Source: Corinectria fuckeliana (lineage: Eukaryota; Ascomycota; Sordariomycetes; Hypocreales; Nectriaceae). Taken from it: a stretch of DNA of 64,000 nucleotides. How positions within the stretch are numbered: the first letter of the stretch is position 1; each line of letters begins with the position of its first letter. The notes beneath the pieces are model-generated. The model worked only from the letters and a program-made list of their open reading frames with translations. It did no database searches and was not told where the DNA came from. The stretch lies in NCBI GenBank assembly GCA_019137255.1, contig WPDH01000087.1, positions 248,001-312,000 of the forward strand, written 5' to 3'. Both the position numbers and the translations under genes were made by a program. Shown one piece after another: positions 1 through 11,293 of the stretch.

Positions 1-762
1 TCCCAAATCAACATTGGCATTCCCATCGAATACAACATCTCTGAGCTCGAACCCTCTATCCGTGACGCGTGGGTCGATGCTGCTGCTAAGCTTGAATCCC
101 TAGGTGCTCAGCTCGTCCCTATCTCTCTCCCGTCCACCAAGGAAGCCCTTTGCGCCTACTACGTCCTAGCCCCAGCAGAGGCCTCCTCCAACCTGGCCAA
201 GTACGATGGCGTCCGTTACGGCGTCCGAGGCGAGGGTAGTGATGCTGTCGGCGAAACACTCTACTCCGAGGCTCGCGGCGCTGGCTTCGGCGAAGAGGTG
301 AAGCGCAGAATCCTGCTAGGAACATACAGTCTCAGCTCCGAAGCCATGGACAACTACTTCATCCAGGCACAAAAAGTCCGGCGGATGGTGCAAAAGGATT
401 TTGACCGTGTCTTCAAGCTTGACAACCCGCTCTATGAGCCCGAGCAGTTTGATCTCAGTGACATGGATGAGGCTACGGGTATGGAGGACAAGCGCGGCCC
501 TCTGCAAGTAGACTTCATCCTCTGCCCCACAGCGCCTACGTTCCCACCTCGATTAGACGAGATTCTGGGGCAGGGTAGCGTGGATGTGTACACGAACGAT
601 GTGTTTACCGTTCCAGCGAGTCTCGCGGGACTGCCGGCTGTGAGTATCCCGGTTAAGGTAGAAGGGAGTCGGTTCCCAGCTGGATTACAGGTGATTGGGC
701 AGTATTGGGACGACCGAAGGGTGTTGCTACTGGCGGAGAAGCTAAAAGAAGCCATGCTCTAA
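1..762 (+). CDS. HER2: Glutamyl-tRNA(Gln) amidotransferase subunit A, mitochondrial (3' part)
   Basis: This is the C-terminal 253 codons of an amidase-signature protein; the reading frame is open from base 1 and ends at TAA 760-762, so the 5' end lies outside the window. The fit is to GatA/Her2, the subunit that releases ammonia from glutamine so that mis-charged Glu-tRNA(Gln) can be converted to Gln-tRNA(Gln) in mitochondria. Visible support is the late amidase block CPTAPTFPP followed about 30 residues later by NDVFTVPASLAGLPAVSIPV and the terminal GLQVIG segment, all typical of GatA rather than fatty-acid amidases. The catalytic Ser-cisSer-Lys region is upstream and cannot be checked. No intron is seen in this part. 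The downstream neighbour, on the same strand, is RPN5. Confidence 0.9.
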   Translation, partial: SQINIGIPIEYNISELEPSIRDAWVDAAAKLESLGAQLVPISLPSTKEALCAYYVLAPAEASSNLAKYDGVRYGVRGEGSDAVGETLYSEARGAGFGEEVKRRILLGTYSLSSEAMDNYFIQAQKVRRMVQKDFDRVFKLDNPLYEPEQFDLSDMDEATGMEDKRGPLQVDFILCPTAPTFPPRLDEILGQGSVDVYTNDVFTVPASLAGLPAVSIPVKVEGSRFPAGLQVIGQYWDDRRVLLLAEKLKEAML

Positions 763-1523
763 CGAAACGTTGGGATAACGCTTGTAGCGATTGATGGCAT
801 ATGGTTTGACTGTATAGTATCTAAGATGATGGTGTAGATGATAATTAGAATAGCTGCATATAAATACTTGGCTCAGTTTGCTTTCTCAATCGTGTGGTTC
901 TTTTAACTCACAGCCGCAATATAAATCCAAACTGAACGGTTCTCTAACGTCCAGTCTAGAACACGTCTACCAGTCTTTACTAGAAAAGAGTCACCCTAAA
1001 AGCGGAAACGAGCCAGTGAATAAATAATGGTTATTTTACACCTCCGAAACTTCATTCGGCCGATAACTAACAGGCCATCGCTCAGACAGGCAAAGCATTC
1101 CTCCATCCACGATGGTAGGTAGAAACATAATTGATTGAAACCTTACGTCTAACTAGGTAGGTAGGGAGTATTAAAACTTCAATACTTTTAACTCTTTGAT
1201 TAAATAAAAATGATTTACATAACGGTTTATCTGAGTCGTTTTCGTCAGCTGGTTGGAGAGAGTGTCACGTGTGCTTGCTCGGACGATGATCGGTTCCCGG
1301 GCCTACTTTGTTCCACCTCTACCCCGGCGGTGGACCTGGGCAGGCAGGAGCCTCTTGCGTGAGCCTCGTCACTAATCCAGCTCCGTCCAAACACGCCCCG
1401 CGACATTGGCAACCATCGCATCCAACTTCATCAGCAATTCCTACAATATCGCACTGTCGCTACGACGCTCCGTCACTCCCACTGCCATTCGATCCATAAC
1501 ATCGCTTCCCCGCCTCGCCCATC
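763..1523. other. Intergenic region between HER2 and RPN5
   Basis: No gene is seen. The first half is AT-rich and should hold the HER2 3' end. The second half is the RPN5 promoter and leader, with an E-box-like CACGTG at about 1266-1271 and a pyrimidine-rich run before the start codon. A short TAGGTAGGTAGGG tract lies near 1155-1168. Confidence 0.6.
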
Positions 1524-3128
1524 ATGTCTGAGGCAGCTCTAAAGCCCGAGAAGGACTTCTCGAAGGAGGTCGACAAGCAGCTCCCTGAAGCTGAGAAGCT
1601 GGCTGCGGTATGTTTCCCATTGGTTGAATCGCCAGCCCGAGAATTTGCTAACTCTTTCATCAAGTCCAACCTTCAGGGTGCGATTGAGAAGCTCATTGCG
1701 CTCGAGAAGCAGACCCGACAGGTAAGACCGAAGCACCACAGCTCTACACAGCATCTCTGACCCAGATCAGGCCTCCGATCTAGCGTCCACGTCCCGAGTA
1801 CTCATCGCGATCGTCACACTATGCAAGAATGCCGGCGACTGGAGCTTGATGAACGACCAGACGCTGGTCCTGTCGAAGAAGCACAGCCAGCTGAAGCAAG
1901 CCATCACCAAGATGGTCCAAACCGTCATGGGCTTCCTTGACGACACTCCCGACCTCAAGACCAAGCTTTCTGTTATCGAGACCCTACGAACAGTGACAGA
2001 GGGCAAGATCTTTGTCGAAGTCGAGCGCGCCCGTATTACCAGGATCCTTTCCGACATTAAGAAGGAGCAGGGAGACCTCAAGGCTGCCACCGAGATCCTG
2101 TGCGAGCTGCAAGTCGAGACCTTTGGGTCCATGGATAGGCGGGAAAAGACGGAGTTTATTCTGGCTCAGGTTGCGCTATGCATTGAGAACGGGGACTGGA
2201 CACAGGCCGGCATTTTGGGCCGCAAGATCAGCACGAAATACTTGTCACGGAAGCCCAAGAAGACTGCCGAGCAGCTGGAGAAGGAGAAGAAGGAGCGAGA
2301 GAAGAAGGTCGCCCGAGGCGAGGAGGTGCCTGAAGAGAAGCCGGACGACACGACTGACCTCAAGCTCCGATTCTACGAGCAGCAGATCATTCTCGCCAAG
2401 CACGACGAAAAGTACCTCGATGTTTGCAAGCATTACCGACAGGTCTTGGATACAGAGGCAGTCGAGGATGACCCTGCCAAGCTGCACCCCGTAGGCACGC
2501 CACCTCATATCTTGTTCCTTCACACTAACAGTTTCCCCAGGTCCTGCAGCGAATCATTTACTTTGTCATTCTGGCTCCCTACGACAACGAACAGCACGAC
2601 CTCCTCCACCGTATCCACAAAGACACCCGTAACACTCAAGTTGCGGCCGATGCGGAGCTTCTCAGACTTTTCACTGTTCACGAGCTGATGCGATGGCCGG
2701 AGATTGCTAAGAAGTTCGGCCCTCAACTTTGCAGCACCGATGTGTTCGATGTCCAGCCGGCTCAGTCATCAGACGAGAAGGCGCACCAGAGATGGAAGGA
2801 TCTGCGAAAACGGGTCATTGAGCACAACGTCCGCGTCGTTGCCAAGTACTATACCCGCATTCAGATGAAGCGTCTCACCCAGCTGCTCGACCTCGACGAG
2901 GACGAGACGGAGAAGTACATCAGCGAGCTCGTCACCTCCAAGACGGTCTACGCCAAGATCGATCGACCTGCGCAGGTCGTCAGCTTTGCAAAGCCTCGAG
3001 ATGCCGATGACATTCTGAACGAGTGGAGCCACAACATGAAGAGCCTACTGGGTCATCTAGAGAGGATTGATCATCTCATCACCAAGGAGGAGATGATGGC
3101 TCGTATTCAACCTGCGGGCGGAAAATAA
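1524..3128 (+). CDS. RPN5: 26S proteasome regulatory subunit Rpn5 (PSMD12)
   Basis: Lid subunit of the 19S regulatory particle; it scaffolds the Rpn11 deubiquitinase module in cytosol and nucleus. I join four exons: 1524-1607, 1665-1721, 1771-2490 and 2541-3128, all phase 0, giving 482 residues, a normal length for the family. Introns begin GTATGT, GTAAGA and GTAGGC and end in AG; the second and third have branch-like CTGAC or CTAAC. The N-terminal half is helical repeat, with a lysine- and glutamate-rich stretch near residues 215-245. The C-terminal 150 residues form the PCI domain (AELLRLFTVHELMRWPEI, then a winged-helix part ending in a coiled segment). The start ATG follows a pyrimidine-rich leader. 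The convergent neighbour is the FSH hydrolase, whose stop is only 188 bp away. Confidence 0.95.
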
Positions 3129-3316
3129 AGCTGCCGGCACGACAGTTAGATGGCGGTTAGATACACATTCATGACGGTTCTGGGTGGAGTCTGTAATGAT
3201 ACAGGTTAGATAGTCCTCGGGAGAGGATGTGTAACATTTGGCGCTTGAGTGCGCTGCTCTATTCCCGTGTCTATCCCTCATGTCTATAAACGCAATGTCA
3301 ACCACGCCAGCTGGCT

Positions 3317-4215
3317 TCATAGCCCTGCTTTCGGCTCTTCTTCCTGAACCTGTTGCTTGACGAAGGCTGCTAAAGGCATCGCCCATTCCTTAGATACAGG
3401 AACATAATGTCCACCGGGATGGATCACCACGACGGGCTCCTCGCAGCGGTCTACAACGGCCTGGCATCGGCTCTCCTCGACAACGGTGTCCAGGCTGCCA
3501 TGGTAATGCAGCGTCGGGGTCTTGATCTTGGGTTCATAGCAGAACTGGAGCTCATCGACAGGCGCAAAGAAGCCGGAGTATGAGACGCAAAACTTGAGAG
3601 GCTTCCCGCCGTTGGCCTCCCTCAGCGTCCGCGCCCAATCGCCCTCCGAGCCCTCCGGGAGCGGCCGGTCCTCCAGCCCGGCGGCCACCAGAACCGCCAA
3701 AGCACCGCCCTGGCTGAAGCCGAAGACGGCATCAACGCCGCCGGCCTCGCGGATGGCGTCGGAAACGGTAGCCATGCCCTCGTCGAAGTGGCGGTAGGCA
3801 CCCGTGGCGTCGTCGCTGCGCCACCACGCCCACGAGTCGGGCTGGTAGTCCTCGGCTTGCGGCTCCGCGGGCGGCTGGTAGCCCGGGATGTCGTCGGGCT
3901 TGAGGCGGGTGGGCGCCGTGGGGTAGATGGGCACGGGGAATACCGCGATGGGCGCGAGGGTCTTGCGGAGGAGCTTCTCGAGGGCGCGCGTCTTGGCCCG
4001 GAATGAGGAACCGGACTGTGTGTAGCCTGGGAGGGTGATTAGAGAGTGGATTTAATGTGAAGCCTGAGGATGCCGACAGCGCACTCCTGTCAGAAGTTTG
4101 CAAGCGTCCTGGTTGGCGGCTTACCGTGAAGCATCAGAATCTTAACCTCCTTCTTGCCGTCATTGTTCTTGGGCTTCTGTTGTTTTGCGCCCTTGGGGCC
4201 CTCCGCTGTGGTCAT
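3317..4215 (-). CDS. FSH-family serine hydrolase (alpha/beta hydrolase)
   Basis: Predicted serine hydrolase of the FSH1/OVCA2 family; the natural substrate is not known from sequence. Two exons, complement(4125-4215) and complement(3317-4026), join with a split glycine codon to give 266 residues. The first strand reads KILMLHGYTQSG, the usual oxyanion-side motif of the family. The nucleophile elbow GFSQGG is near residue 135, the acid is in HGSLDTVV near 210, and the histidine is in HPGGHYVP near 237, so the triad is complete. The N-terminus (first 22 residues) is lysine- and asparagine-rich and likely disordered. The intron has GTAAGC and CAG ends. It is convergent with RPN5. Confidence 0.88.
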
Positions 4216-4988
4216 GGTGAAAGTGATTTGTTTCGTCGTAAATACAGGATGCGGTCTGGTTGCAAGCGGTCTGGCAGCAATAAACAAACTTGAAAGAAGG
4301 CGCATATACAGGGCTCTTGACGAATTTTATGATGGCGAAAGATGGAGACGGATTCGGCTCGCCGTATGAGTCGTTATGCCGTGGTGTGAGCGATAACGCT
4401 GATTTGTCAGGATGATATTTTTGACATCTCGGGGCCCGTATTTCATCACTCCGAGGGTTGCCGCTTTGATACCCCCACGTAATGTCAACCCGGAATCTGT
4501 AAGTTGTGGAAACCTGACGTCGCTCTGCAAGTTTTGATTCTGGAGACAAGTCTACACCTATGATTTAGTCATTGGGCCGAACCGGAGCCGCAATTGGCGG
4601 CGAATGATCGGCATTGTAGATAGTTGTTCCATCACTTAGCAGCTACGGCCCTTTACATGAGCAGGGGTTCCGCAAGACTACAGCAAGGATGCGGTCTCTG
4701 AAGCTGCTGAAGGGCATAATCCATCGGTACAGCAGAGGTCTCGCGCGTTTGAGTATCGTTGTAGTTCCAAGGTGGTCCGATTGTGGTGTTGGATTGGCAA
4801 AGGCATCGAAAGCCGTAAGGCAACCCCTAACGGGGGAGACAACTCGAATCGAATCGGTTTGACAGCAGGTCAATTAAGCCCCTTATGCGATTCTATGATA
4901 CAATTCCATCTCACAGGATTCCTGGCTCGCGCTCGAGCGGATCGATCATGCTTGCTTCGACGAAACCTGCAGTTCCTCCTCGTCAAAC
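4216..4988. other. Intergenic region between the FSH hydrolase and ATP18
   Basis: This holds the promoter of the leftward FSH gene and the 3' end of the leftward ATP18 gene. Short open frames on both strands show no family resemblance or splice logic. I see no RNA gene here. Confidence 0.5.
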
Positions 4989-5431
4989 TTAGTGGCCGCC
5001 AGACTTGGCGTTGGGGTTGCGGGGGTCGTTCTTCCACTCGGCGCCTAATGAAAACGGTCAATTCCTGATTCGCTAATGGTATTAATTGTCGGAAGGGGCA
5101 CGTACCGGCCATCATGGAGGTCTGGAGGGAGTTCACGCCATATGCGATGATACCACCTGTGTATTCCAAGTCAATTACCATCCAAGCTCATCGCCGCATC
5201 AATTGGAGTTCAGCATATGGGAGGATGCGTGTCGAGAACGCGATATCGTTGGGAGCGGCGCAATTTCACGTACCGGCAACGAAGAAGGGCCAGTACGGCT
5301 TCACTGTGTAGGAAACTGGTCAGCGTGACACGTCGCTTCGGCAACACGGATGTCGTCGCAATTGGAGTCGGGGAGAACGCACGGAAGGGAGCCGGGAACT
5401 TCTTGAGGGGTTGGACGCCGAGCCACGACAT
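4989..5431 (-). CDS. ATP18: F1Fo-ATP synthase subunit j/i (Atp18)
   Basis: Small single-pass subunit of the mitochondrial ATP synthase membrane part, in the inner membrane and involved in dimer stability. Four exons, complement(5383-5431), (5274-5303), (5106-5156) and (4989-5044), join in phase to 61 residues. The product starts MSWLGVQPLKKFPAP, has KPYWPFFVAGGIIAYGVN as the membrane helix, and ends with EWKNDPRNPNAKSGGH, which is the hallmark tail of fungal Atp18. Introns are 79, 117 and 61 nt, so introns (257 nt) exceed coding sequence (186 nt). Donors are GTGCGT, GTACGT and GTACGT; the first intron has a CGCTGAC branch site. It is easily missed because no exon exceeds 56 nt. It is divergent from the NIPSNAP gene. 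Confidence 0.9.
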
Positions 5432-6346
5432 TTTGACGGTGTTGGAGTAGATCGCGAGGAAGGGGGTCGGTTCGGGTTGATGGAGTTTCGGCAGGGTGCT
5501 TCGAGATTGAGAGTCTTCAGAACGAGCCTTTTTCCGACAGACCCAACAAAGCTCCGAGCGGGTTCTGCCGAAGCCGAGCACCGGGAGTCGACTGCGGCCT
5601 GAGGCAGAAGCCAGGAGCTGGCTGCAAGGCAAAGCTGCAGGGATGACACGCGCGTGGGAGATCTCCCCGGAGCATCGCAGAAACCATTCTGCCGAACCCC
5701 GCGTTTTCATGCAGCGCTAAGCATTTACACGTGATGGTCGCCTGGCAGGTGACATCATTGGAGAGCTCAGCAAGCTCGCAGCTACAAGAAGGGAGGATAC
5801 GTACTCGTCGCACTCAATCCTAGGCCTTTGATTCCCTCCCAAATCAGCCTATTCTCGACAAACCCTGAGACTCGTTACCATTCCAAGTGCGGGGTGAACA
5901 TTGGTCTACCTGGAACGTAACAGAAGCCGTTCCGTCCCTCCAACCCCTTGTCGCCACCCCCGGCCGCTACTCTCCCCCTCCATCAACTCTACAGTACGAA
6001 GTAGATTACGGATTCGTTCACGGGCAAGCTCAAACCGCCGCGCTTCCCTGGCTCTTTCTGTGCCTTGCCACTGTCTGCCAGCTGCCAAGACTGCCTTTCT
6101 GCTCTGACGCAACCAGCTGCCCGTTTCGTCTTCTGCCGCTTGTCTCTACCTCTACCTCTGCCGTTCTGCCTTCACCTTCACCTCTTCCTCTCCAATTGTC
6201 GATCTTGCAACCTCGGCACTTAACGGGAGATCGCCCTTGTCGACTTCCCCTCTTTGTGCCATCAGCTTTTTCAGAGCTTCTACTGGCTCCAATACCGTTG
6301 CACACTTCCCATACTCGTGAACCTTACCCTCCCTCCCGCCCACAAC
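5432..6346. promoter_or_regulatory. Divergent promoter region between ATP18 and the NIPSNAP gene
   Basis: A 915 bp region drives two genes for mitochondrial proteins in opposite directions. The right half is strongly pyrimidine-rich (CT runs from about 5920 to 6340), typical of a fungal 5' leader. Open frames here are low-complexity shadows. No defined binding site can be claimed beyond a CACGTG at about 5729. Confidence 0.4.
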
Positions 6347-7507
6347 ATGCTGAGCCGCCAGTTCGTCCGCGCCGCCGCGGGTGTCCCGCGGTCTGGCCTG
6401 CGAACTCTCAGCACAAGTGAGCTGCGGCAGAGCAAGACGCCGTCGATGGGGGATATCAATCCCTCGCGGGCAACCGTCGAAACGTTCAACAAGAAGCAGA
6501 TTGCGTTCCGTGAGCAGCAGGTAGAGGCACAGAAGGAACGGGAAGCCAGTGCGTTCACCTCATCCCGGAAGGCGGCTGACGCTGCATCCAAGCAGCCGGC
6601 CCAGGGCTCACAGGATGCCACAACAGGGCGGAGCGCGGAGGCCCAGCAGCCGGAGCCTGACCGCAAGGCTGGCCCGCTGACCAACCTCATCTACGGAACC
6701 AAGGAGGGCCGCGAGCTCGAAGCGCAGCTTGAGGCCAGCTTCAGCCAGGTTCTTGCCCGCGGCAAGTATGTCCACTCCATCGTCTTCCACGAGGTGAAGT
6801 CGGAGAAGGTCGACGAGTATGTCAAACTTGTTGGTCAATGGTACCCCAAGATGGCCAATACCCCGGAGAACAAGGTGCATCTCGTGGGAAGCTGGAGGAC
6901 CGAGGTCGGCGATTGCGACACGTTTGGTATGTTTGTCCCCGTTCGATTTGTTTGAATTGTTTCCTTTGCCGCTCAGAGCAGTATCAAAGACTCAGCTGGC
7001 TGACCTGGAGGCGGTGTAATAGTTCACATCTGGGAGTATCAAAAGTACGAAGGCTACCACGCGTCACGACACAACATCTCGAACCACCCCGACTTCGCCG
7101 ACTTCGACAATAAACTCAAGGGCATGATCAAGTCCAAGAATGTCTCCCTGATGCAAGAGTTCTCATTCTGGCCCACCACCCCACCACGAGAGCTTGGTGG
7201 CGTCTTTGAGCTCCGGTCCTACACACTGCACCCTGGCAACCTCCTCGAGTGGGAGACGCACTGGCGCCGCGGCCTCAAGGCCCGTCGCGAGGTCATGGAG
7301 GGTGTCGGCGCCTGGTTCGTCCAGATTGGTGACCTTAACACTGTCCATCACCTGTGGCAGTTTGCCAACCTCGAGGAGCGCCGTACTCGCCGCGAGCAGA
7401 GCTGGCAGGTTGAGGGCTGGAGCGACACTGTCCACAAGACGGTGCCCTTGATCCAGAGCATGAAGTCGCGAATCCTCATTCCCATGCCGTGGTCTCCCGT
7501 GGCCTAA
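6347..7507 (+). CDS. NIPSNAP family mitochondrial protein
   Basis: Member of the NIPSNAP family, ferredoxin-like dimeric alpha/beta-barrel proteins of the mitochondrial matrix linked in animals to mitophagy signalling; the fungal role is unclear. Two exons, 6347-6926 and 7023-7507, join through a split valine codon to 354 residues. The N-terminus (MLSRQFVRAAAGVPRSG and following) is arginine-rich and lacks acids, as a mitochondrial presequence should. Residues about 60-125 are a polar low-complexity linker. Two NIPSNAP repeats follow: the first from YVHSIVFHEVK, the second from FELRSYTLHPGNLLEWE to the C-terminus, which ends SRILIPMPWSPVA. The intron has GTATGT, a GCTGAC branch site and TAG. 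It is convergent with RAV2. Confidence 0.9.
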
Positions 7508-7909
7508 GCCTGAGGCATGAGCAGTCGTTTTGGAGCTAGATGTCTCAGTTCGTAGCTTGGCTGCCATAACCACCGGCAAACTGGACCCGCCAGTCGAAGA
7601 CGTGCCCTGTTCGTAAGGAAGACAGGGTGCACGACTGTATTTTTGTGTGTTGCAATGCATAGGTCGTTGGATCATTGATTGTACGGAACAGGGTTAGCTG
7701 GGAAAACAGAGCAAGCTTGTTGATGATGAATTGCATGTACAAATAGTATTTACATTCTTACTAAATTGTGTGAAGCAGGTCATTTGAGTCAAGTAACTGT
7801 GGTGCGATGCGAAATTTCTGCCTTTGTTTCCCATCCCATACATACATCCTCCCTCCTCTTGACGCCGTGGGTATACAATTTCAACGCTCTCTAGCTGCTG
7901 TGCAGTGTC
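7508..7909. other. Convergent 3' region between the NIPSNAP gene and RAV2
   Basis: About 400 bp of AT-richer DNA holding both transcript ends. No gene is seen. Confidence 0.5.
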
Positions 7910-9029
7910 TCAATCTTCCGAGTCGACGCCCATGACGGCGCTCAAGTTCCTCCGGGCTTGACCAAGCATGTGGCTAAGGAAGCCAAGCTTTGAGTGTAGA
8001 GATATCAGACTCGGGTCGGCACTTTCGACACGGACCTTTTCTCGCACATAGACTTCTTGTATGTCCCTACCGTTGCCAAATGGCGGAGGTGTAGATCTAG
8101 CCTCCGGAGTAAGTCTTGCGCTGCGTAGCCTCGCCTCTCCGCTGTCGCTGCCCTTGGTGTTGTACTTGAAGATGTTGTCCATCTCATCGTGCTCGAGCCG
8201 TCGGAATGTGCCAATGGCGAGGCCGAGCTTGGTGCCGAAGTGTACGGGGGCGTCGACGGGTTCGAGGGTGCGCAGCCAGAGGACGATGGAGCTATCCTGG
8301 AGGCCAATGTAGACGCTGAGGTTGGGGCCGGGGACCGGGTGGAAGTGATACGATGGGCAGGAGGAGGTCTGCCAGCCGGGGTCGGCCTGGTTGATGGGCG
8401 GGCCCTTGAGGAGGGCAGCGGAGTCCGTGAGGGAGTCGGCGAGGAGGGCGAGGGTGGAGGCCAGGGAGCTGGGGTCTTGCGGCTTGGAGAGGGTGATGGC
8501 GAGGAGGTCGATGGCTTGGGTGAGGTGGGTATGGAGGGCATCGAGGGCGTGGATGTGGATGACGTCGGACTGAGAGAGGGAGAGCGTTTGGGGTGGCAGG
8601 GTTCGGAGTTGGAGATGGAGGGACTGCACCGCCACGAGGAGTCAGTACCAAAGCTATATTGCATCAGGGAGGTAAATTGGCTACTCACGCCCTTGAGGAT
8701 GCGAGTGCCCACTCGTGTGAGCGTCCCCTTGACCTTCTCGTTGCGCGGGGTGCTCATGACAAGCGTGCTCCCGGGGTCGATGGGCGCCAGGAGCGCATAG
8801 CAATCGTCAAGGCCATGCTTGAGGTCCTGGCAGATCTCCAGCGTCTCCTCGACGATCCACTTGAGCTCTCGTTGCTTGGAGTAGTAGATCAGCATGGCGG
8901 TTCCCCGATCGTCTGTACAGCGGTGCTCAATGCCGGCTCGAGGAATTCGGGAACGGCTCGTACCTGGGTCGCCGCGGCTTTATGCCTGAGCTCGGCGGGC
9001 GAGACGGCCGGCCAGACTGCAATGGACAT
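7910..9029 (-). CDS. RAV2: Rogdi/Rav2-type RAVE complex subunit
   Basis: Homologue of Rogdi and yeast Rav2, a partner of Rav1 and Skp1 in the RAVE complex that reassembles the vacuolar H+-ATPase. Three exons, complement(8964-9029), (8689-8874) and (7910-8623), all phase 0, give 321 residues. Diagnostic stretches are the early ELKWIVEETLEICQDLKHGL, the nearby DDCYALLAPIDPGSTLVMST, and the later SYHFHPVPGPNLSVYIGLQD. The short first exon (22 codons) begins MSIAVWPAVSP, common in fungal members. The introns use GTACGA and GTGAGT donors; the second has a TACTGAC branch 17-20 nt before its acceptor. Family assignment is firm; the RAVE role is inferred from yeast. It shares a divergent promoter with POP7. 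Confidence 0.85.
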
Positions 9030-9547
9030 GGTGGCCTTTGGTCAGGCGTAGGCAGCCATGGATGAAGGGCGAAGGACAGAAGGGGGCCGTGACGATGTTG
9101 GGGAGGGTAGGGCGAGTTCAAGGAGGAGGATTAAATCGCCAGAACGAGAGTCGCAAAGAAGGTTGGTGCTGGGGTGGTGTTAGAGGTGACGTGGGAGTGG
9201 GAGGGAGCCGCAGTGGGGTGTGTGCGCTGCAGTAGCGCTGTGGGGGACGCGCTGGAAGTCGACGGCGCAGTGGGGTAGCTTTCGACGACTGAGCAGGCAG
9301 GACAAGAAGAAAAGTTGACCAACTTGGACTCACTCACTCACTCACGACGAATACATACCAAATGCCATCCTACATCTGACCCGCGCACCTCTGTGTACCG
9401 ACAAGAAACTCGCAAGACACGATCAGTCACCGAGATTTCAACAGGACACCAGCCATTGGCTCCCTGGGTGGACGCTTAGCCACCCATCTCTCCAAATCCC
9501 CTCTGCCTACATATCCGTCTAGGTAGCAACACCACCGAAACAACACC
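9030..9547. promoter_or_regulatory. Divergent promoter region of RAV2 and POP7
   Basis: 518 bp between two start codons. It contains a short CACT/CTCA repeat (about 9329-9345) and pyrimidine-rich DNA ahead of POP7. No specific factor site can be assigned. Confidence 0.4.
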
Positions 9548-10126
9548 ATGGCCTCAAGGAAAGACACCGAGGCGCCTTCGTCCCGGCTACCTGGGATCTT
9601 GACCAAGCTTCCTCCCCTCCCCAAAGGTACCTACCCCCCCTCCCTGTGCTACGTCCCTCGGACTAAACCTCACCTCGCAGGCGCCCGCGTCGAGAAGCGA
9701 GCCCTCACCAGGCGTCAGCCCCCGGCCTCGTCCAAGTCGCGCATCATCTACGTGTCCTCGCGCACGCCGTTCATGGCCGTCGTCAAGCGCGCCCGCAAGC
9801 AACTCGACGCCGCGCTGCAGACGGTCGGGGCCGCGCCTAAGTACGCGTCGGAGAGCTCGCGCATCGCGGCGCTGAAGCGCGCGGGCGGCGACGGCGGCGA
9901 CGGCGAGATCGAGGGCGGCGTGGTCGTCATCATGGGAACGGGGCGCGCCGTCGAGAAGACGCTGGCCGTGGCGAGCTGGTTCGAGCAGCAGGGGGATTGC
10001 CTCGTGGAGGTGAGGACCCGGACGGTGGGGACCGTTGACGACGTGGTCGTCGAGGATGGGGACGTCGAGGACGTGAGCCGCCTGAGGAAGCTAAGTTGCT
10101 TGGAGGTGTCGGTTAAGCTCAAGTGA
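9548..10126 (+). CDS. POP7: Ribonuclease P/MRP subunit Pop7 (Rpp20-like)
   Basis: Alba-fold RNA-binding subunit shared by RNase P and RNase MRP, which with Pop6 binds the P3 arm of the RNA in the nucleus. Two exons, 9548-9626 and 9681-10126, encode 174 residues. The 54-nt intron is a multiple of three and has no stop, so the frame also reads through it; I splice it because it has GTACCT, a CTAAAC branch site and CGCAG, and its translation is proline-rich and unlike the family. Support is the basic ARVEKRALTRRQPP segment, SKSRIIYVSSRTPFMAVVKR (Alba strand 1 and helix 1), then EGGVVVIMGTGRAVEKTLAV and the LVEVRTRTVGTVDD strand. An alanine- and glycine-rich insert sits between them. Confidence 0.85.
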   Translation: MASRKDTEAPSSRLPGILTKLPPLPKGTYPPSLCYVPRTKPHLAGARVEKRALTRRQPPASSKSRIIYVSSRTPFMAVVKRARKQLDAALQTVGAAPKYASESSRIAALKRAGGDGGDGEIEGGVVVIMGTGRAVEKTLAVASWFEQQGDCLVEVRTRTVGTVDDVVVEDGDVEDVSRLRKLSCLEVSVKLK

Positions 10127-11293
10127 AGCCTCTGCCGGAGTTTAATGGCATTGCTCCAGTCACCCGAGTGGGTTAGGGCTGACCAACATCGAGGATATAA
10201 GCGGTGGATGCGTCGCAGCTCACGAAGATGGTGCTTTGCCAAGGCACATTCAAGACATGCTTTGGCAGGGTACCCATGGCATGAATCATGGGAAACCAGG
10301 TCTGGATAACTACGGCCTATAACAGGGGTACAGCAACATCTCGATGCTTTGGCTCATCGGATGCCTCGGGGGGGATCTGGCTGCCCTCATCTGAAGCTAT
10401 CCATCCTGGCTTGCACTCCACGCTCGACCTGGGTCACAGGGATCAGTCAGTTGTGAACGGACACGAAGAAAGCTAACTCGGCCACGGCGGGTGACTCGGC
10501 GATATCGCCGCCTCTCTGCGGTCACTAGCTGATGACGGGCGTTGGATATTGGCCGACAGCATCAAGGCCAGTTCTCGGGTCCTCCACCACACCGCATCTG
10601 TCAGCGGTCAAGATACGACGGCTCAGTCGGACCGCAGCTTTGTAATGGTCAACTTAAAGAAACCCCCAATGGGACTGCACAAACCAACACTGGCTGGTGT
10701 TGGCTATCATCAGGGCTTGCTTGTTCAAGCACTTGGGGACTTGAGGTCAGGTCTCCTAGTGGGTTATCTACGTCAGCGAGTAGGCTATCTGCTTAGAAAT
10801 ACTCATCTCGGAAGCAAACCCGACTGCAGTCATAAGAATCACGGCAAGGATTACGCAGTCAAACCTGAGAAACACTTGTAGTGAACCGAAACAGCCGCGG
10901 AGTTGCAATATCGAGCCTTTCCGCTGCGCTTCCAAAAAAAAAGTTGACCAGAGCTGTTCGTAGTGCTCGTAGGCGCGTTCCATATCCGCGAAACAAAGAT
11001 AACAACCCGTTTCCCGTTTCCCTTTATAAAATAAAAAAAGTTTGGAAATTCGAAATGATGATTCCGTCCTGCGCCAAGTCCCAATGCAGCCGTGCCATAT
11101 TTCATAATCCCCGCCGCCGTGGCCGACGGTCAAAACAGACGTCGTCCGACCAAAGATCTCTTCCGCTTCCTGCGCCGGGCTCCGAGGATCCATGCCAATC
11201 AAAAATCAGATCCTCTATGCAAATGCTGGACGTTTTTTTCGGGTCGTCGTCGTCCCCCCCGGTACAAATTCCCCCTCTTTCGTTTGATTCGTC
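10127..11293. other. Convergent intergenic region between POP7 and the DUF3237 gene
   Basis: No supported gene. Short open frames on both strands match no family and lack neighbouring exons. There is an A-rich stretch near 11027-11040. Confidence 0.5.

Noticed and set aside
9627..9680. Reading through the POP7 intron as coding sequence
   Set aside because: The segment is in frame without a stop, but it has a donor, a branch site and a CGCAG acceptor, and its translation is unlike Pop7.
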